64,000 bases of DNA from Thiodiazotropha sp040506775 (GTDB lineage Bacteria; Pseudomonadota; Gammaproteobacteria; Chromatiales; Chromatiaceae), in assembly GCA_040506775.1 (NCBI GenBank), contig JBEVWC010000012.1, positions 1 through 64,000 of the forward strand, in the 5' to 3' direction. The first letter of the stretch is position 1. Every line of letters starts with the position of its first letter. The notes beneath the pieces are model-generated. The model saw only the letters and a list, made by a program, of their open reading frames with translations, had not been told where the DNA came from and made no database searches. Below, one piece after another: positions 35,689 to 44,298 of this stretch. Position numbers and translations under genes: made by a program.

Positions 35689-36000
35689 GTTCTCGATATC
35701 ATCCAAGCCGGTGGTTGTGCATTGGGCACTGTTGCGCGAATCCGCTGGTTTCCATGGGGACACGGCCTCGACATACCCGCGTCGCATGCCGCTGATCCCG
35801 GATACTGGCCGGGGTGGGGCAATCCCAGCGGCTAACACTAACCCACCTTTCCACCGGGAATCAATGGCCTGTAAACCGGGGTATGGGGAGGGTTCCGGGT
35901 GTGGCTCTCAGCCTGACGGGCCCGGACTCGCCAGTCCATTCACAGATGTGTAAACTCCCCCGCTTTATTCATTATTATGCGACAGGTTTGACGATCCAGC

Positions 36001-37887
36001 ATGAGCGGCAGTTACGACGCATCCGATATCGAAGTACTCAGTGGCCTGGAACCGGTGCGCAAGCGACCGGGCATGTACACCGACACCTCACGGCCGAATC
36101 ACCTGGCCCAGGAGGTCATCGACAACAGCGTGGACGAGGCGGTTGCGGGGCATGCCAGATCCATTGAGGTGACCCTGTACGCGGACGGTTCCCTGGAAGT
36201 GGTGGATGACGGACGCGGCATGCCGGTGGATCTGCACCCCAAGCTGGGAGTGCCCGGGGTCGAGGTGATCCTCACCAAGCTGCATGCGGGGGGCAAGTTC
36301 TCCAACAAGAACTACCAGTTCTCCGGTGGTCTGCATGGCGTGGGTGTGTCGGTGGTGAATGCCCTGTCCCGGCATCTCGAGGTCTGGGTGAAGCGGGGTG
36401 GAGAGGAGTACAACATCGCCTTCGCCGATGGTGAGAAGGTTTCCGATCTGGAAGTGGTAGGCAAGGTGGGGCGCAACAACACCGGTACCCGGGTGCGCTT
36501 CTGGCCGAACGAGAAATACTTCGACAGCGCCCGCTTCTCCACCCGTCAGCTGCGCCATGTACTGCGCGCCAAGGCGGTGCTCTGTCCCGGACTCAAGGTC
36601 TCTTTTCACGATGAGAAGAGTGGAGAGCGTGAGGCCTGGTTCTATGAGGACGGGCTCAGGGACTACCTGCTGGATGCGCTGCAGGGTGAGGAGCATATTC
36701 CCGCGGAAGCCTTCGTCGGCGAGATGAGCGGTAATTCTGAGGCCGCGGCCTGGGCGGTGGTGTGGCTGACGGAGAGCGGCGATCCGGTGCTGGAGAGTTA
36801 CGTCAACCTGATCCCCACCCCCCAGGGGGGTACCCACGTGAACGGCTTGCGCACCGGACTGACCGACGCGGTGCGGGAGTTCTGCGAGTTTCGCAACCTG
36901 CTGCCCCGGGGGGTCAAACTGACGCCTGAGGATGTCTGGAACCGGGTGTCCTACGTGCTTTCGGTGAAGCTTCAGGATCCCCAGTTTTCCGGCCAGACCA
37001 AGGAGCGACTCTCTTCTAGAGAGTGCGCCGCGTTCGTCTCCGGGGTGGTAAAGGATTCGTTCAGCCTGTGGCTGAACCAACACACCGATGTGGGCGAACA
37101 GATTGCCGAGATGGCCATCACCTCGGCCCAGGGGCGGATGCGCGCCGGGCGCAAGGTGACCCGTAAGAAGGTTACCCAGGGACCGGCTCTGCCGGGCAAA
37201 CTGGCCGATTGCAGCACCGTGGACCCGACCCGCAGTGAATTGTTCCTGGTGGAGGGTGACTCCGCCGGAGGCTCGGCGAAACAGGCCCGCGACCGGGAAT
37301 ATCAGGCGATCATGCCGCTGCGCGGCAAGATTCTTAATACCTGGGAGGTGGACCCCCTGGACGTGCTGGCTTCCCAGGAGGTGCATGACATCTCCGTGGC
37401 GATCGGGGTGGAACCTGGCAGCAACGACCTTTCCGGACTGCGCTTTGGCAAGATCTGCATTCTCGCCGATGCGGATTCGGACGGGCTGCACATCGCCACC
37501 CTGCTGTGCGCCCTGTTTCTGCGCCATTTCAAACCCCTGGTGGCCGAGGGCCATGTCTACATCGCCAATCCTCCCCTGTATCGCATCGATGTGGGCAAGC
37601 AGGTCTTTTATGCCCTGGACGATTCGGAGAAACAGGGCATTCTGGACCGCATCGAGGCGGAAAAGCTCAAAGGCAAGGTCAATGTGCAACGCTTCAAGGG
37701 TCTGGGCGAGATGAACCCGATGCAACTGCGGGAAACCACCATCCATCCGGATACCCGCCGCTTGATCCAGTTGACCCTGGAAACCGAGGAGCACACCCAT
37801 CAGGTGATGGATATGATGCTGGCCAAAAAGCGCTCGCCGGATCGCAAGAAGTGGCTCGAAGAGAAGGGCGATCTGGTCGAGATCTGA
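36001..37887 (+). CDS. parE: DNA topoisomerase IV subunit B
   Basis: 628 residues, the ParE length of gammaproteobacteria and shorter than GyrB. The GHKL ATPase domain has EVIDNSVDEAVAG near 38-50, DDGRGMPVD near 64-72, and GGLHGVGVSVVNALS near 110-124. The TOPRIM motif EGDSAGGSAKQARDREYQAIMPLRGKILN starts near 415, with DADSDG near 493. It decatenates daughter chromosomes with ParC. It is divergent from xseB-ispA. The following sco gene starts directly after the stop codon. Confidence 0.96.
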   Translation: MSGSYDASDIEVLSGLEPVRKRPGMYTDTSRPNHLAQEVIDNSVDEAVAGHARSIEVTLYADGSLEVVDDGRGMPVDLHPKLGVPGVEVILTKLHAGGKFSNKNYQFSGGLHGVGVSVVNALSRHLEVWVKRGGEEYNIAFADGEKVSDLEVVGKVGRNNTGTRVRFWPNEKYFDSARFSTRQLRHVLRAKAVLCPGLKVSFHDEKSGEREAWFYEDGLRDYLLDALQGEEHIPAEAFVGEMSGNSEAAAWAVVWLTESGDPVLESYVNLIPTPQGGTHVNGLRTGLTDAVREFCEFRNLLPRGVKLTPEDVWNRVSYVLSVKLQDPQFSGQTKERLSSRECAAFVSGVVKDSFSLWLNQHTDVGEQIAEMAITSAQGRMRAGRKVTRKKVTQGPALPGKLADCSTVDPTRSELFLVEGDSAGGSAKQARDREYQAIMPLRGKILNTWEVDPLDVLASQEVHDISVAIGVEPGSNDLSGLRFGKICILADADSDGLHIATLLCALFLRHFKPLVAEGHVYIANPPLYRIDVGKQVFYALDDSEKQGILDRIEAEKLKGKVNVQRFKGLGEMNPMQLRETTIHPDTRRLIQLTLETEEHTHQVMDMMLAKKRSPDRKKWLEEKGDLVEI

Positions 37888-38487
37888 ATGAACAGACGAG
37901 GGTTCATGATCACCGCACTGGCCCTGCTGGGACTCCTGGCCTGGCTGGTGCTGGGATGGCAACCGCAGCCGGATGAAGAACCCGATGCTCCACTGGCTGA
38001 GATTCCCCGGGGTGGGGATTTCACCCTGATGTCAGACCAGGGGCCGGTCAGCCTGTCGGACTTCCGTGGCCGGGTGGTGCTGCTCTATTTCGGTTACACC
38101 TGGTGTCCCGATATCTGTCCCACCAATCTCTCTCTGATCGGATCGGTGATGGACAGCCTGACAGAGCAGGAGCGGGCGCGTGTACAGCCCCTGTTCATCA
38201 GTGTGGATCCGCAGCGGGATACGGTCGAGCGACTGAAAACCTACGTAAGTTATTTTCATCCCAGCCTGATCGGCCTGACCGGTTCCGAGACCGAACTGGC
38301 CGGGGTGGCCCGGCAATACGGCGCGGCCTTCCGGATTGTCAAACAAGGAACGGAAACGGATTATCCTGTCGATCACTCGGCGGATACCTATCTCGTGGAT
38401 CAGCAGGGCCACCTGATCAAGAGTTTTCCCCATGGGGTGCAAAAGGAAGTTCTACTGAAGGCGGTTCGCGAACTGCTGGGAAGTTAG
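37888..38487 (+). CDS. SCO1/SenC family copper chaperone
   Basis: 199 residues. An N-terminal membrane anchor or signal is at ~7-25. The thioredoxin-like domain has the copper ligands Cys73 and Cys77 (TWCPDICPTN) and His163 (VDHSADTYLVD), all in the right places for Sco proteins. It helps assemble the CuA site of cytochrome c oxidase or controls periplasmic thiols. ATG follows the parE TGA with no spacer, so the two are co-translated despite unrelated roles. Confidence 0.94.
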   Translation: MNRRGFMITALALLGLLAWLVLGWQPQPDEEPDAPLAEIPRGGDFTLMSDQGPVSLSDFRGRVVLLYFGYTWCPDICPTNLSLIGSVMDSLTEQERARVQPLFISVDPQRDTVERLKTYVSYFHPSLIGLTGSETELAGVARQYGAAFRIVKQGTETDYPVDHSADTYLVDQQGHLIKSFPHGVQKEVLLKAVRELLGS

Positions 38488-38536
38488 TCTGTACCATTGC
38501 TCTGCATGTGCACTTGGGATATCGCGTTTTCAATAC

Positions 38537-38870
38537 CTATTGCTGAAAACAATAGAGCCGCGCCGGAGTGTTACAGCCTGCCAATCCAAAATTGGATGGA
38601 AAAGAAAAACCAGGTACGTTGCTGACGCTTTCATAGGCAAAGCTCCATTCGCTTCCCGCCTTATTGCTGGATCCATAGATGCCAACTGGCGGATTGCTCG
38701 TCGTCAGTGGTTCGGCGCTGGTCCAGTTCATGCAATCCTGGGATGGCGAACCTTCGATGATGTAAGGTTTGATATGCTTCCCATGGCTGTTCGTCGCCGT
38801 CCACACAATATCCGCTGCTACAGTGTTGCCAAACTCATCCTGATTGATCGGGCGCTCTGATCAAGCCTGC
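38537..38870 (-). pseudogene. 5'-truncated fragment of a DUF1554/Lcl-like surface protein
   Basis: The readable frame begins just after a stop near 38870 and encodes about 110 residues: PINQDEFGNTVAADIVWTATN, then WTSAEPLT, and a final CNTPARLYCFQQ. That ending (R-LYCFQQ) is characteristic of the C-terminal domain of DUF1554-like secreted proteins. The signal peptide and N-terminal half are absent, and the upstream bases do not continue the fold. It looks like a leftover of a deletion next to sco. A start at 38806 would give 89 residues, but that is unlikely to be a functional gene. Confidence 0.65.
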
Positions 38871-38946
38871 TTGGTACGATATGCATATTTCCTGATGCAA
38901 TCCCGCTGATGTTCCTGACAATCAGTAACGACTGGAAGCCGTGCTG

Positions 38947-39339
38947 TCATGATCTGAAACGATAAAACAGGTATGGGGCCACTGATGTCCAGATCAGTAC
39001 AAGGATCCATACCCGGCCCCGCAAGATGTTGTAGTCGTGGAATAACCGCTCCCAGGAGTGTCCCATCACAAAGTGACCAAACACGAACTCGAATGCAACG
39101 GTCATAGCTAACCACATCATGCCTATGGTGACGGCCTGGCGTGCGGATGCAATAGGCCATAGCCCAGTGAAGATCCAGATGCACAGGCTGAACAACACGA
39201 TTGCGCTGAAGGTCGATAGCTGGTGGGCAGTAAGTTCGTTCATGAGAGGGGCGTAGAACTTTTCCCTCAATCCGCCGTTGAGGATGGCAATCACGGCGAG
39301 CACAAGCCAGAGCGCTGCGTATGTGAAGATGATTTTCAT
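38947..39339 (-). CDS. Hypothetical four-helix membrane protein
   Basis: 130 residues starting MKIIFTYAALWLVLAV (39339 chosen; a longer frame to 39363 adds a His-rich N-terminus). There are four hydrophobic helices (about 3-20, 39-58, 68-88 and 108-125). It has short loops and a basic end (LFYRFRS). No family name can be given. It is a stand-alone gene between the DUF1554 fragment and the GGDEF-EAL gene. Confidence 0.7.
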   Translation of the reverse strand: MKIIFTYAALWLVLAVIAILNGGLREKFYAPLMNELTAHQLSTFSAIVLFSLCIWIFTGLWPIASARQAVTIGMMWLAMTVAFEFVFGHFVMGHSWERLFHDYNILRGRVWILVLIWTSVAPYLFYRFRS

Positions 39340-39431
39340 GATTGATGTATGGTGGTGACGCAACAGCGGAGCATTGATCGGGGCTTTTGCAAAAGCAGTG
39401 GTCAGTTGCTATGACAGGGACGTTTGCGGTC

Positions 39432-41435
39432 TTAGCCGGACTGCTCGATCACGCAGAATGCGCTGATTTGATCAAACAGCGAGTCGGGAGCGGCGGGCCG
39501 GGCGAAGAAGTAGCCTTGCCCGATATTGCACCCAAGTTCCGCCAGGTAATGCACGTCCTTTTCATGCTCAATACCCTCTGCAATGATATCCAGGTTGAGG
39601 GCCCGGCCCAACTGGATGATGTGTTGCAGTATGGCCTCGGTGGATGTGCAGTTGCGGTAGTTACTGATGAAACTTCTGTCGATTTTGAGACTGTCCACCT
39701 TCAGATCTTTCAGATAGCTCATGGAGGAATAGCCGGTCCCGAAATCATCGATGGCAATACTGATGCCCAGGGCGTGAAGCTGTGCCAGGAGACGGGTGGT
39801 GAGCGCAAAATCCTTTACAAGCGCGGATTCGGTAATTTCCAGTTCAAGCCAGGATCCGTCAATATTGGAGGCCTTGAGCGCTTCCGAGACCCGTGAAACG
39901 AAATTTTTCTGCATCAGCGTAAGGGTTGAGACATTCACGGACATCCGCTGGAACTCTATGCCTTGGTCGATGAATTGGCGCGCCTGGTGCAAGGCCTGCT
40001 CCAGAACCCGGAAGTCGATTTGATCGATCATTGCAAATTTTTCAGCGATCGGAATGAATTGATACGGAGTCATCAGGCTATCGTCCCGCTGGATCCTTGC
40101 GAGCGCCTCAAACCCGTATAGGTTTCGTGAGCCGAGCAGAATCTGCGGTTGGTAATGCACCAAAAGCTGATCCTCTCGGAGTGCCTGGCGAATCAGCGAA
40201 AGGTAATGATTCTGCTCATGTATCGCCTGACCCAGTTGCTGCGTGTAGAACCCGAAGCGGTCCTTTCCCTGGGTTTTTGCCTGGTACATGGCAGCGTCCG
40301 CATTGACCATCAGCTGTTCGGCTGTGTCGCCGTTTTCCGGGTAAATTGCGATGCCGATACTGACACTGCTGTGCAAGGTGTGCTCCTTGAATGGAATGGG
40401 CTGTCGCATGACCTGGTTGATTTTGGTTGCCATGTTGCGACAAACCTGCTGATCCAGGTGGCTTTGTGCCTTGTTGTTGAGAATGATGCCGAACTCATCG
40501 CCGCTGATGCGGGCCGCGGTATCTGATTCCCGAATGCAGGTGAGTAGACGTTCGGCGATCAACCTGAGTGCATGGTCTCCGGCAGCGTGACCGAATACGT
40601 CATTGATGTGTTTGAAATGGTCAAAATCGGCATACAACAGAGCAAACGAGTAGCCGTCCCGTTTTGCCTGGAGGATGCTCTGGTTGACCCGGTCGAGAAA
40701 CAGAACCCGGTTTGGAAGTCCTGTCAGTGCATCGAAATGCGCCTTGTAATCCAGCTCCTTGTTCTGAGCCTCGATGGTGCGGTTCGTTTCCGCAATGGAA
40801 CTCACCAGCTTCTGATTTGCCAGGCCATTGTTGTAGATCAGTCTGAGCATGAAGATCATCGCTAGAATTGCCATGAACAGGAGTGAGTAACCCAGGGTTT
40901 GATATTGGTTGTACTCCCTCTTTATCAATGCCAAAACGGCCAGTTCCACATCCTCAGCGCCGTTCAGCACATCGGTAAAGATGGCATCGTAGCGTTGGTC
41001 AATCTCTGAACCCGCAGCACCACCTTTCAGATAACGGTGCTGGGTGATCTGGCGGAACTCGTCGAGAGAACTGCGTACCGAGGAAATCAGTTGCCGGAGA
41101 TGCTCGTTCTCCAGGGCTGGATAGGTGACCTGCAGATTGTTTCCACCATGGAGAAGACTCTTTGCGTACCAGTCCGCCCTGTCCAGAGAGTTCCATACAG
41201 CATCAATCGATTCATTGCTGTCCCCCGATACGATCTCTTCAAACCAGAGATGACCGGTGGTGATCTGCAGTTTGAGTTCCAAGGTGGCATCCACGAGAGG
41301 TGCGTGGTGGCCAGCAATGCGATGCCCCAGATAGAACACAAAGCTCATCATCGACAGGATGACAAGGGTTCCACTCAACACAATGGAGACTTGTGCTTTA
41401 GGTGACCAGTCCAACCTGCTGGTGATAAGGGGCAT
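39432..41435 (-). CDS. Membrane GGDEF-EAL protein
   Basis: 667 residues. Membrane helices at ~16-36 and ~182-200 enclose a helical periplasmic sensor domain (40-180). A GGDEF domain (~233-400) has SGDEF at 311-315 in place of GGDEF, with an RESD inhibitory-site motif just before it. An EAL domain (~410-660) has FEALARI (EAL at 443-445), the DDFGTGYSS loop and LKIDRSF, all expected for active c-di-GMP phosphodiesterases. It probably degrades c-di-GMP; cyclase activity is uncertain because of the Gly-to-Ser change. It stands alone. Confidence 0.92.
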   Translation of the reverse strand: MPLITSRLDWSPKAQVSIVLSGTLVILSMMSFVFYLGHRIAGHHAPLVDATLELKLQITTGHLWFEEIVSGDSNESIDAVWNSLDRADWYAKSLLHGGNNLQVTYPALENEHLRQLISSVRSSLDEFRQITQHRYLKGGAAGSEIDQRYDAIFTDVLNGAEDVELAVLALIKREYNQYQTLGYSLLFMAILAMIFMLRLIYNNGLANQKLVSSIAETNRTIEAQNKELDYKAHFDALTGLPNRVLFLDRVNQSILQAKRDGYSFALLYADFDHFKHINDVFGHAAGDHALRLIAERLLTCIRESDTAARISGDEFGIILNNKAQSHLDQQVCRNMATKINQVMRQPIPFKEHTLHSSVSIGIAIYPENGDTAEQLMVNADAAMYQAKTQGKDRFGFYTQQLGQAIHEQNHYLSLIRQALREDQLLVHYQPQILLGSRNLYGFEALARIQRDDSLMTPYQFIPIAEKFAMIDQIDFRVLEQALHQARQFIDQGIEFQRMSVNVSTLTLMQKNFVSRVSEALKASNIDGSWLELEITESALVKDFALTTRLLAQLHALGISIAIDDFGTGYSSMSYLKDLKVDSLKIDRSFISNYRNCTSTEAILQHIIQLGRALNLDIIAEGIEHEKDVHYLAELGCNIGQGYFFARPAAPDSLFDQISAFCVIEQSG

Positions 41436-41677
41436 TGTGGCAACTCATCTGTTTTGGGTGTTCGTGTGTCATGATCCGATAACACCGGTGATTACCATAG
41501 GCTGGGTTGGAACACGACATTCCTCAGCAGCAAAAGTGGTCATTTCATTAATGACCATGCATGGATCAAATTCAAGTTGGATTGGCGATTACCCTGCAAG
41601 GGTGGGATCTTCTCAATGCCTTGTCAAATCACACGGTTCCATGTGTCAGGCAGTTATAGACGGCCCTTGCTGATGGC

Positions 41678-43195
41678 TCAGGAAAATCTGAGGAGATACC
41701 CGGCGGGTTCCAGATAGGCCGCTTCCTGCAGCAGTTCAGCCTGGGTCAGGGGGTGGTGATTGATCCAATCCTGGGGAAACACCAGGGAAATGCGGTTGTC
41801 CTCGACTTCCAGCCGGGGCATGGGTTTGGCGCTGGTAGAGCGGGCCCTGTGACTGAGGACCGCCAGGCGCAGCAGGATGCACAGTTGAATGGTGCAGGTG
41901 ATCACCTCTTTCGGCAGTTGCTCGAAAACGCTGGTGGGGAGTTTACGGCGGTGACCCCGCACCAGTGCTGCCAAAACGGCCTGCTCCTGGCGGGAAAAGC
42001 CGGAAAGATCAGAATTTTCCAGCAGATAGGCGCCGTGTTTCTGGAACTGGCTGTGCGATACCGTGAGGCCGATTTCATGCATCCGGGCGGCCCATGAGAG
42101 CATGCTGCGATAACGCGGATCATCCAGGCACCAGGAACGCTGTGTCTGCTCGAGCAATCCCAGGGCGGTCTCCTCGACCCGGCGAGCCTGGTCGGCGTCG
42201 ATGCTGTAGCGGGATGCCAGGGCATTGAGGGTCAATTCCCGTACGTCCTCGTTATGATCACGGCCGATCATGTCGTAGATCAGGCCTTCGCGCAGGGCCT
42301 CCGAGGAGACCTCCATGTGCTCGATACCGATATATTCGAATACCGCAGAAAGCACGGCGACGCCACCGACAAAAACCGGCTTGCGCTGATCGGACAGCCC
42401 CTTCAGGTCGATCTTCTCCACTGTGGCGCAATCGAGCAGATACGCGTTGAGTTTGTCCAGGGATTCCCGGGTGATGCCCGATTCGCTCCAACCCTGTTGG
42501 GTGACCACGCTGCCAATGGACTTGATGCTGCCGGAACTGCCGATGGCGTTCACCCAGCCGCCATCCCGGAAACGGTTTCGTACCGGGCGAATTTCCAGCG
42601 CGCAGGCGAGTTTCGCCTCGCGCATGGCCTGGGGCGTGATATTGCCATCAGCAAAGAACTTACGGCTCATGGTGACACAGCCCATGTGCAGACTTTCTCG
42701 TTCGAACGGTTCATAACGCTGACCGAGGATCATTTCGGTGCTGCCGCCACCGATATCCACCACCAGCCGGGTGTCGTCGTTCGCTGCCAGGCCGTGAGCC
42801 ACACCCAGATAGACCAGACGGGCCTCTTCACGTCCGGAGATGATCTCGATGGGATGCAGCAGGGCCTTTTCCGCCAGGCTGTGAAAGTTGTCTGCGGGGT
42901 GGATCTGGCGCATGGTGTTGGTGCCGACCACACGGATGTTTTCCGCGGGAATGGGCTTGAGTCGCTGAGAATAGCGCCGCAGGCAGTCGAGTGCCCGTTC
43001 CGCCACAGCAGGATCGAGGCGTTTGTCCTCTGTCAGGCCCTCGCCGAGCCGCACCATCTCCTTCATCCGGTCGATGATCTGGATATGGCCCTCGTGAACC
43101 CGCACCACGATCAGGTGGAAACTGTTGGAACCCAGGTCGATGGCGGCCAGGGCTTCTTCGATGTCGGCTTCCGGAGCCAGGGACAGTTCGGACAT
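41678..43195 (-). CDS. ppx: Exopolyphosphatase / Ppx-GppA phosphatase
   Basis: 505 residues. The N-terminal ASKHA fold starts AAIDLGSNSFHLIVVRV (~17-33). The phosphate loop VDIGGGSTEMILG is near 145-157, and the E-x-R segment IISGREEARLVYLG is near 118-131. The C-terminal helical HD-like domain (~320-505) marks the long Ppx type. It hydrolyses terminal phosphates of polyphosphate, and possibly pppGpp. It is divergent from the Nudix gene across the 44-bp palindrome at 43212-43255. A ppk2 gene lies 15 kb away. Confidence 0.93.
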   Translation of the reverse strand: MSELSLAPEADIEEALAAIDLGSNSFHLIVVRVHEGHIQIIDRMKEMVRLGEGLTEDKRLDPAVAERALDCLRRYSQRLKPIPAENIRVVGTNTMRQIHPADNFHSLAEKALLHPIEIISGREEARLVYLGVAHGLAANDDTRLVVDIGGGSTEMILGQRYEPFERESLHMGCVTMSRKFFADGNITPQAMREAKLACALEIRPVRNRFRDGGWVNAIGSSGSIKSIGSVVTQQGWSESGITRESLDKLNAYLLDCATVEKIDLKGLSDQRKPVFVGGVAVLSAVFEYIGIEHMEVSSEALREGLIYDMIGRDHNEDVRELTLNALASRYSIDADQARRVEETALGLLEQTQRSWCLDDPRYRSMLSWAARMHEIGLTVSHSQFQKHGAYLLENSDLSGFSRQEQAVLAALVRGHRRKLPTSVFEQLPKEVITCTIQLCILLRLAVLSHRARSTSAKPMPRLEVEDNRISLVFPQDWINHHPLTQAELLQEAAYLEPAGYLLRFS

Positions 43196-43211
43196 ATCAA
43201 CTCTCGTGATC

Positions 43212-43255
43212 GCTTGAATCTGCCATTAACCCATGGGTTAATGGCAGATTCAAGC
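43212..43255. promoter_or_regulatory. Perfect 44-bp palindrome between ppx and the Nudix gene
   Basis: Two exact 22-base arms meet without a spacer at the centre AACCCATGGGTT; the arm begins GCTTGAATCTGCCATT. It occupies most of the 85-base divergent gap, 16 bases from the ppx start and 25 bases before the Nudix start. A cruciform or hairpin, or a twofold binding site for a dimeric regulator, are possible roles. It is unlike the REP families elsewhere in this window. Confidence 0.8.
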
Positions 43256-43280
43256 ACTGGAACCGAGCAAGAGGCGGACG

Positions 43281-43850
43281 ATGAATTTTTGCAGTCAATG
43301 CGGGGAAAAGGTTGCCTTGTTGATCCCCGAGGGTGACAACCGGCCCCGTTATGTCTGTGCCAGTTGCCAGACCGTGCATTATCAAAATCCCAAGATCGTG
43401 GTCGGATGCATTCCGGTATGGGAGGATAAGGTGCTGATGTGCCGGCGCGCAATTGAACCCCGCTATGGCCTTTGGACCCTTCCCGCGGGCTTCATGGAGA
43501 ACGGTGAGACCAGTCAGCAGGGTGCGGCCCGGGAGACTCTGGAGGAGGCCTGTGCCCGGGTGGAGGTGGAAGGTTTGTACGGTCTGTTCAACCTGCCGCA
43601 CATCAACCAGATCTACCTGATGTTCCGCAGTCGCCTGCTGGATCTCGATTTCTCAGCCGGGGAGGAGAGCCTGGAGGTGGCCCTTTACCAGGCGCATGAG
43701 ATTCCCTGGGAGCAAATCGCCTTCCCGGTGATCTATGAAACCCTGCAGGCCTTTTTCAGCGACCGGGAGCAGGGGCGCTTCCCCATGCGCAGCAGCACCA
43801 TCGTGCGCAATCCGGGTGCAACGCCGGGTTACCGTCTCATCGAAGAGTAG
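43281..43850 (+). CDS. Nudix hydrolase with N-terminal zinc ribbon
   Basis: 189 residues. A zinc ribbon with two CxxC pairs (Cys4/Cys7 and Cys27/Cys30: FCSQCGE, VCASCQT) precedes the Nudix domain. The Nudix box GFMENGETSQQGAARETLEEAC (starting near 72) fits GX5EX7REUXEEXGU except that the penultimate Gly is replaced. It should cleave a nucleoside diphosphate derivative such as NADH or ADP-ribose; the zinc ribbon is a feature shared with NudC-type and related enzymes. A good ribosome site (AGAGGCGGA) lies just upstream. It is divergent from ppx. Confidence 0.9.
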   Translation: MNFCSQCGEKVALLIPEGDNRPRYVCASCQTVHYQNPKIVVGCIPVWEDKVLMCRRAIEPRYGLWTLPAGFMENGETSQQGAARETLEEACARVEVEGLYGLFNLPHINQIYLMFRSRLLDLDFSAGEESLEVALYQAHEIPWEQIAFPVIYETLQAFFSDREQGRFPMRSSTIVRNPGATPGYRLIEE

Positions 43851-43943
43851 TTATCAGCGCCGACCGATCACCCGTGTAGGTGAGCAGGCCTGACCCCGGA
43901 TTTGTGGATGGAACTTAGGCTGAGAGTCCGCTGGCGCCGTAAT

Positions 43944-44056
43944 CTCTTTCCCACGCTCTGCGTGGGAATGCCTATCGACATCACATGGCATTACCCAAAC
44001 CTGTCAGGCGTGTGCAAGCCCGGGTCTGCATCCATATTGGAGCGTGGGAACGAGAG
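43944..44056. repeat. 113-base palindromic-ended repeat element, copy 1
   Basis: The element begins CTCTTTCCCACGCTCTGCG with the hairpin CCCACGC/GCGTGGG, and ends TGGAGCGTGGGAACGAGAG. The inner part shares GTCTGCAT and other stretches with the reverse complement of copy 2 at 60191-60303, which has the same length. It contains no coding sequence and may be a MITE- or BIME-type element. Confidence 0.7.
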
Positions 44057-44101
44057 AAGATGTCCTCTCCAATACCTTGAGTTGCCTGTTCGATCTATCT
44101 C

Positions 44102-44176
44102 ACCACGAAGGACACGAAGCGTGCGAAGAAACGATTCGGGCGTTCATCAGGTTTCACCCTTCGTGTTCTTCGTGGT
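44102..44176. repeat. Inverted repeat ACCACGAAG(G/A)ACACGAAG
   Basis: Two 18-base arms (44102-44119 and 44159-44176) are complementary with a single mismatch and a 39-base centre. It lies downstream of the NYN gene and the Nudix gene. It resembles a dispersed repeat seen in many bacteria. Confidence 0.65.
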
Positions 44177-44298
44177 AAAAAATTTAGCGCCATCGAGAGC
44201 AATTCATGTGGTCCGTTGGACCAGGATTCCATTCAGCAGGAATCGGAACATCATTCCAGGATCGCTCTTGATGTATGAGTTTTAATTGGGACTCCACA

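Noticed and set aside
36088..37962. Long minus-strand open frame opposite parE
   Set aside because: parE on the other strand is unambiguous; the opposite frame is a GC-rich codon-bias artefact.
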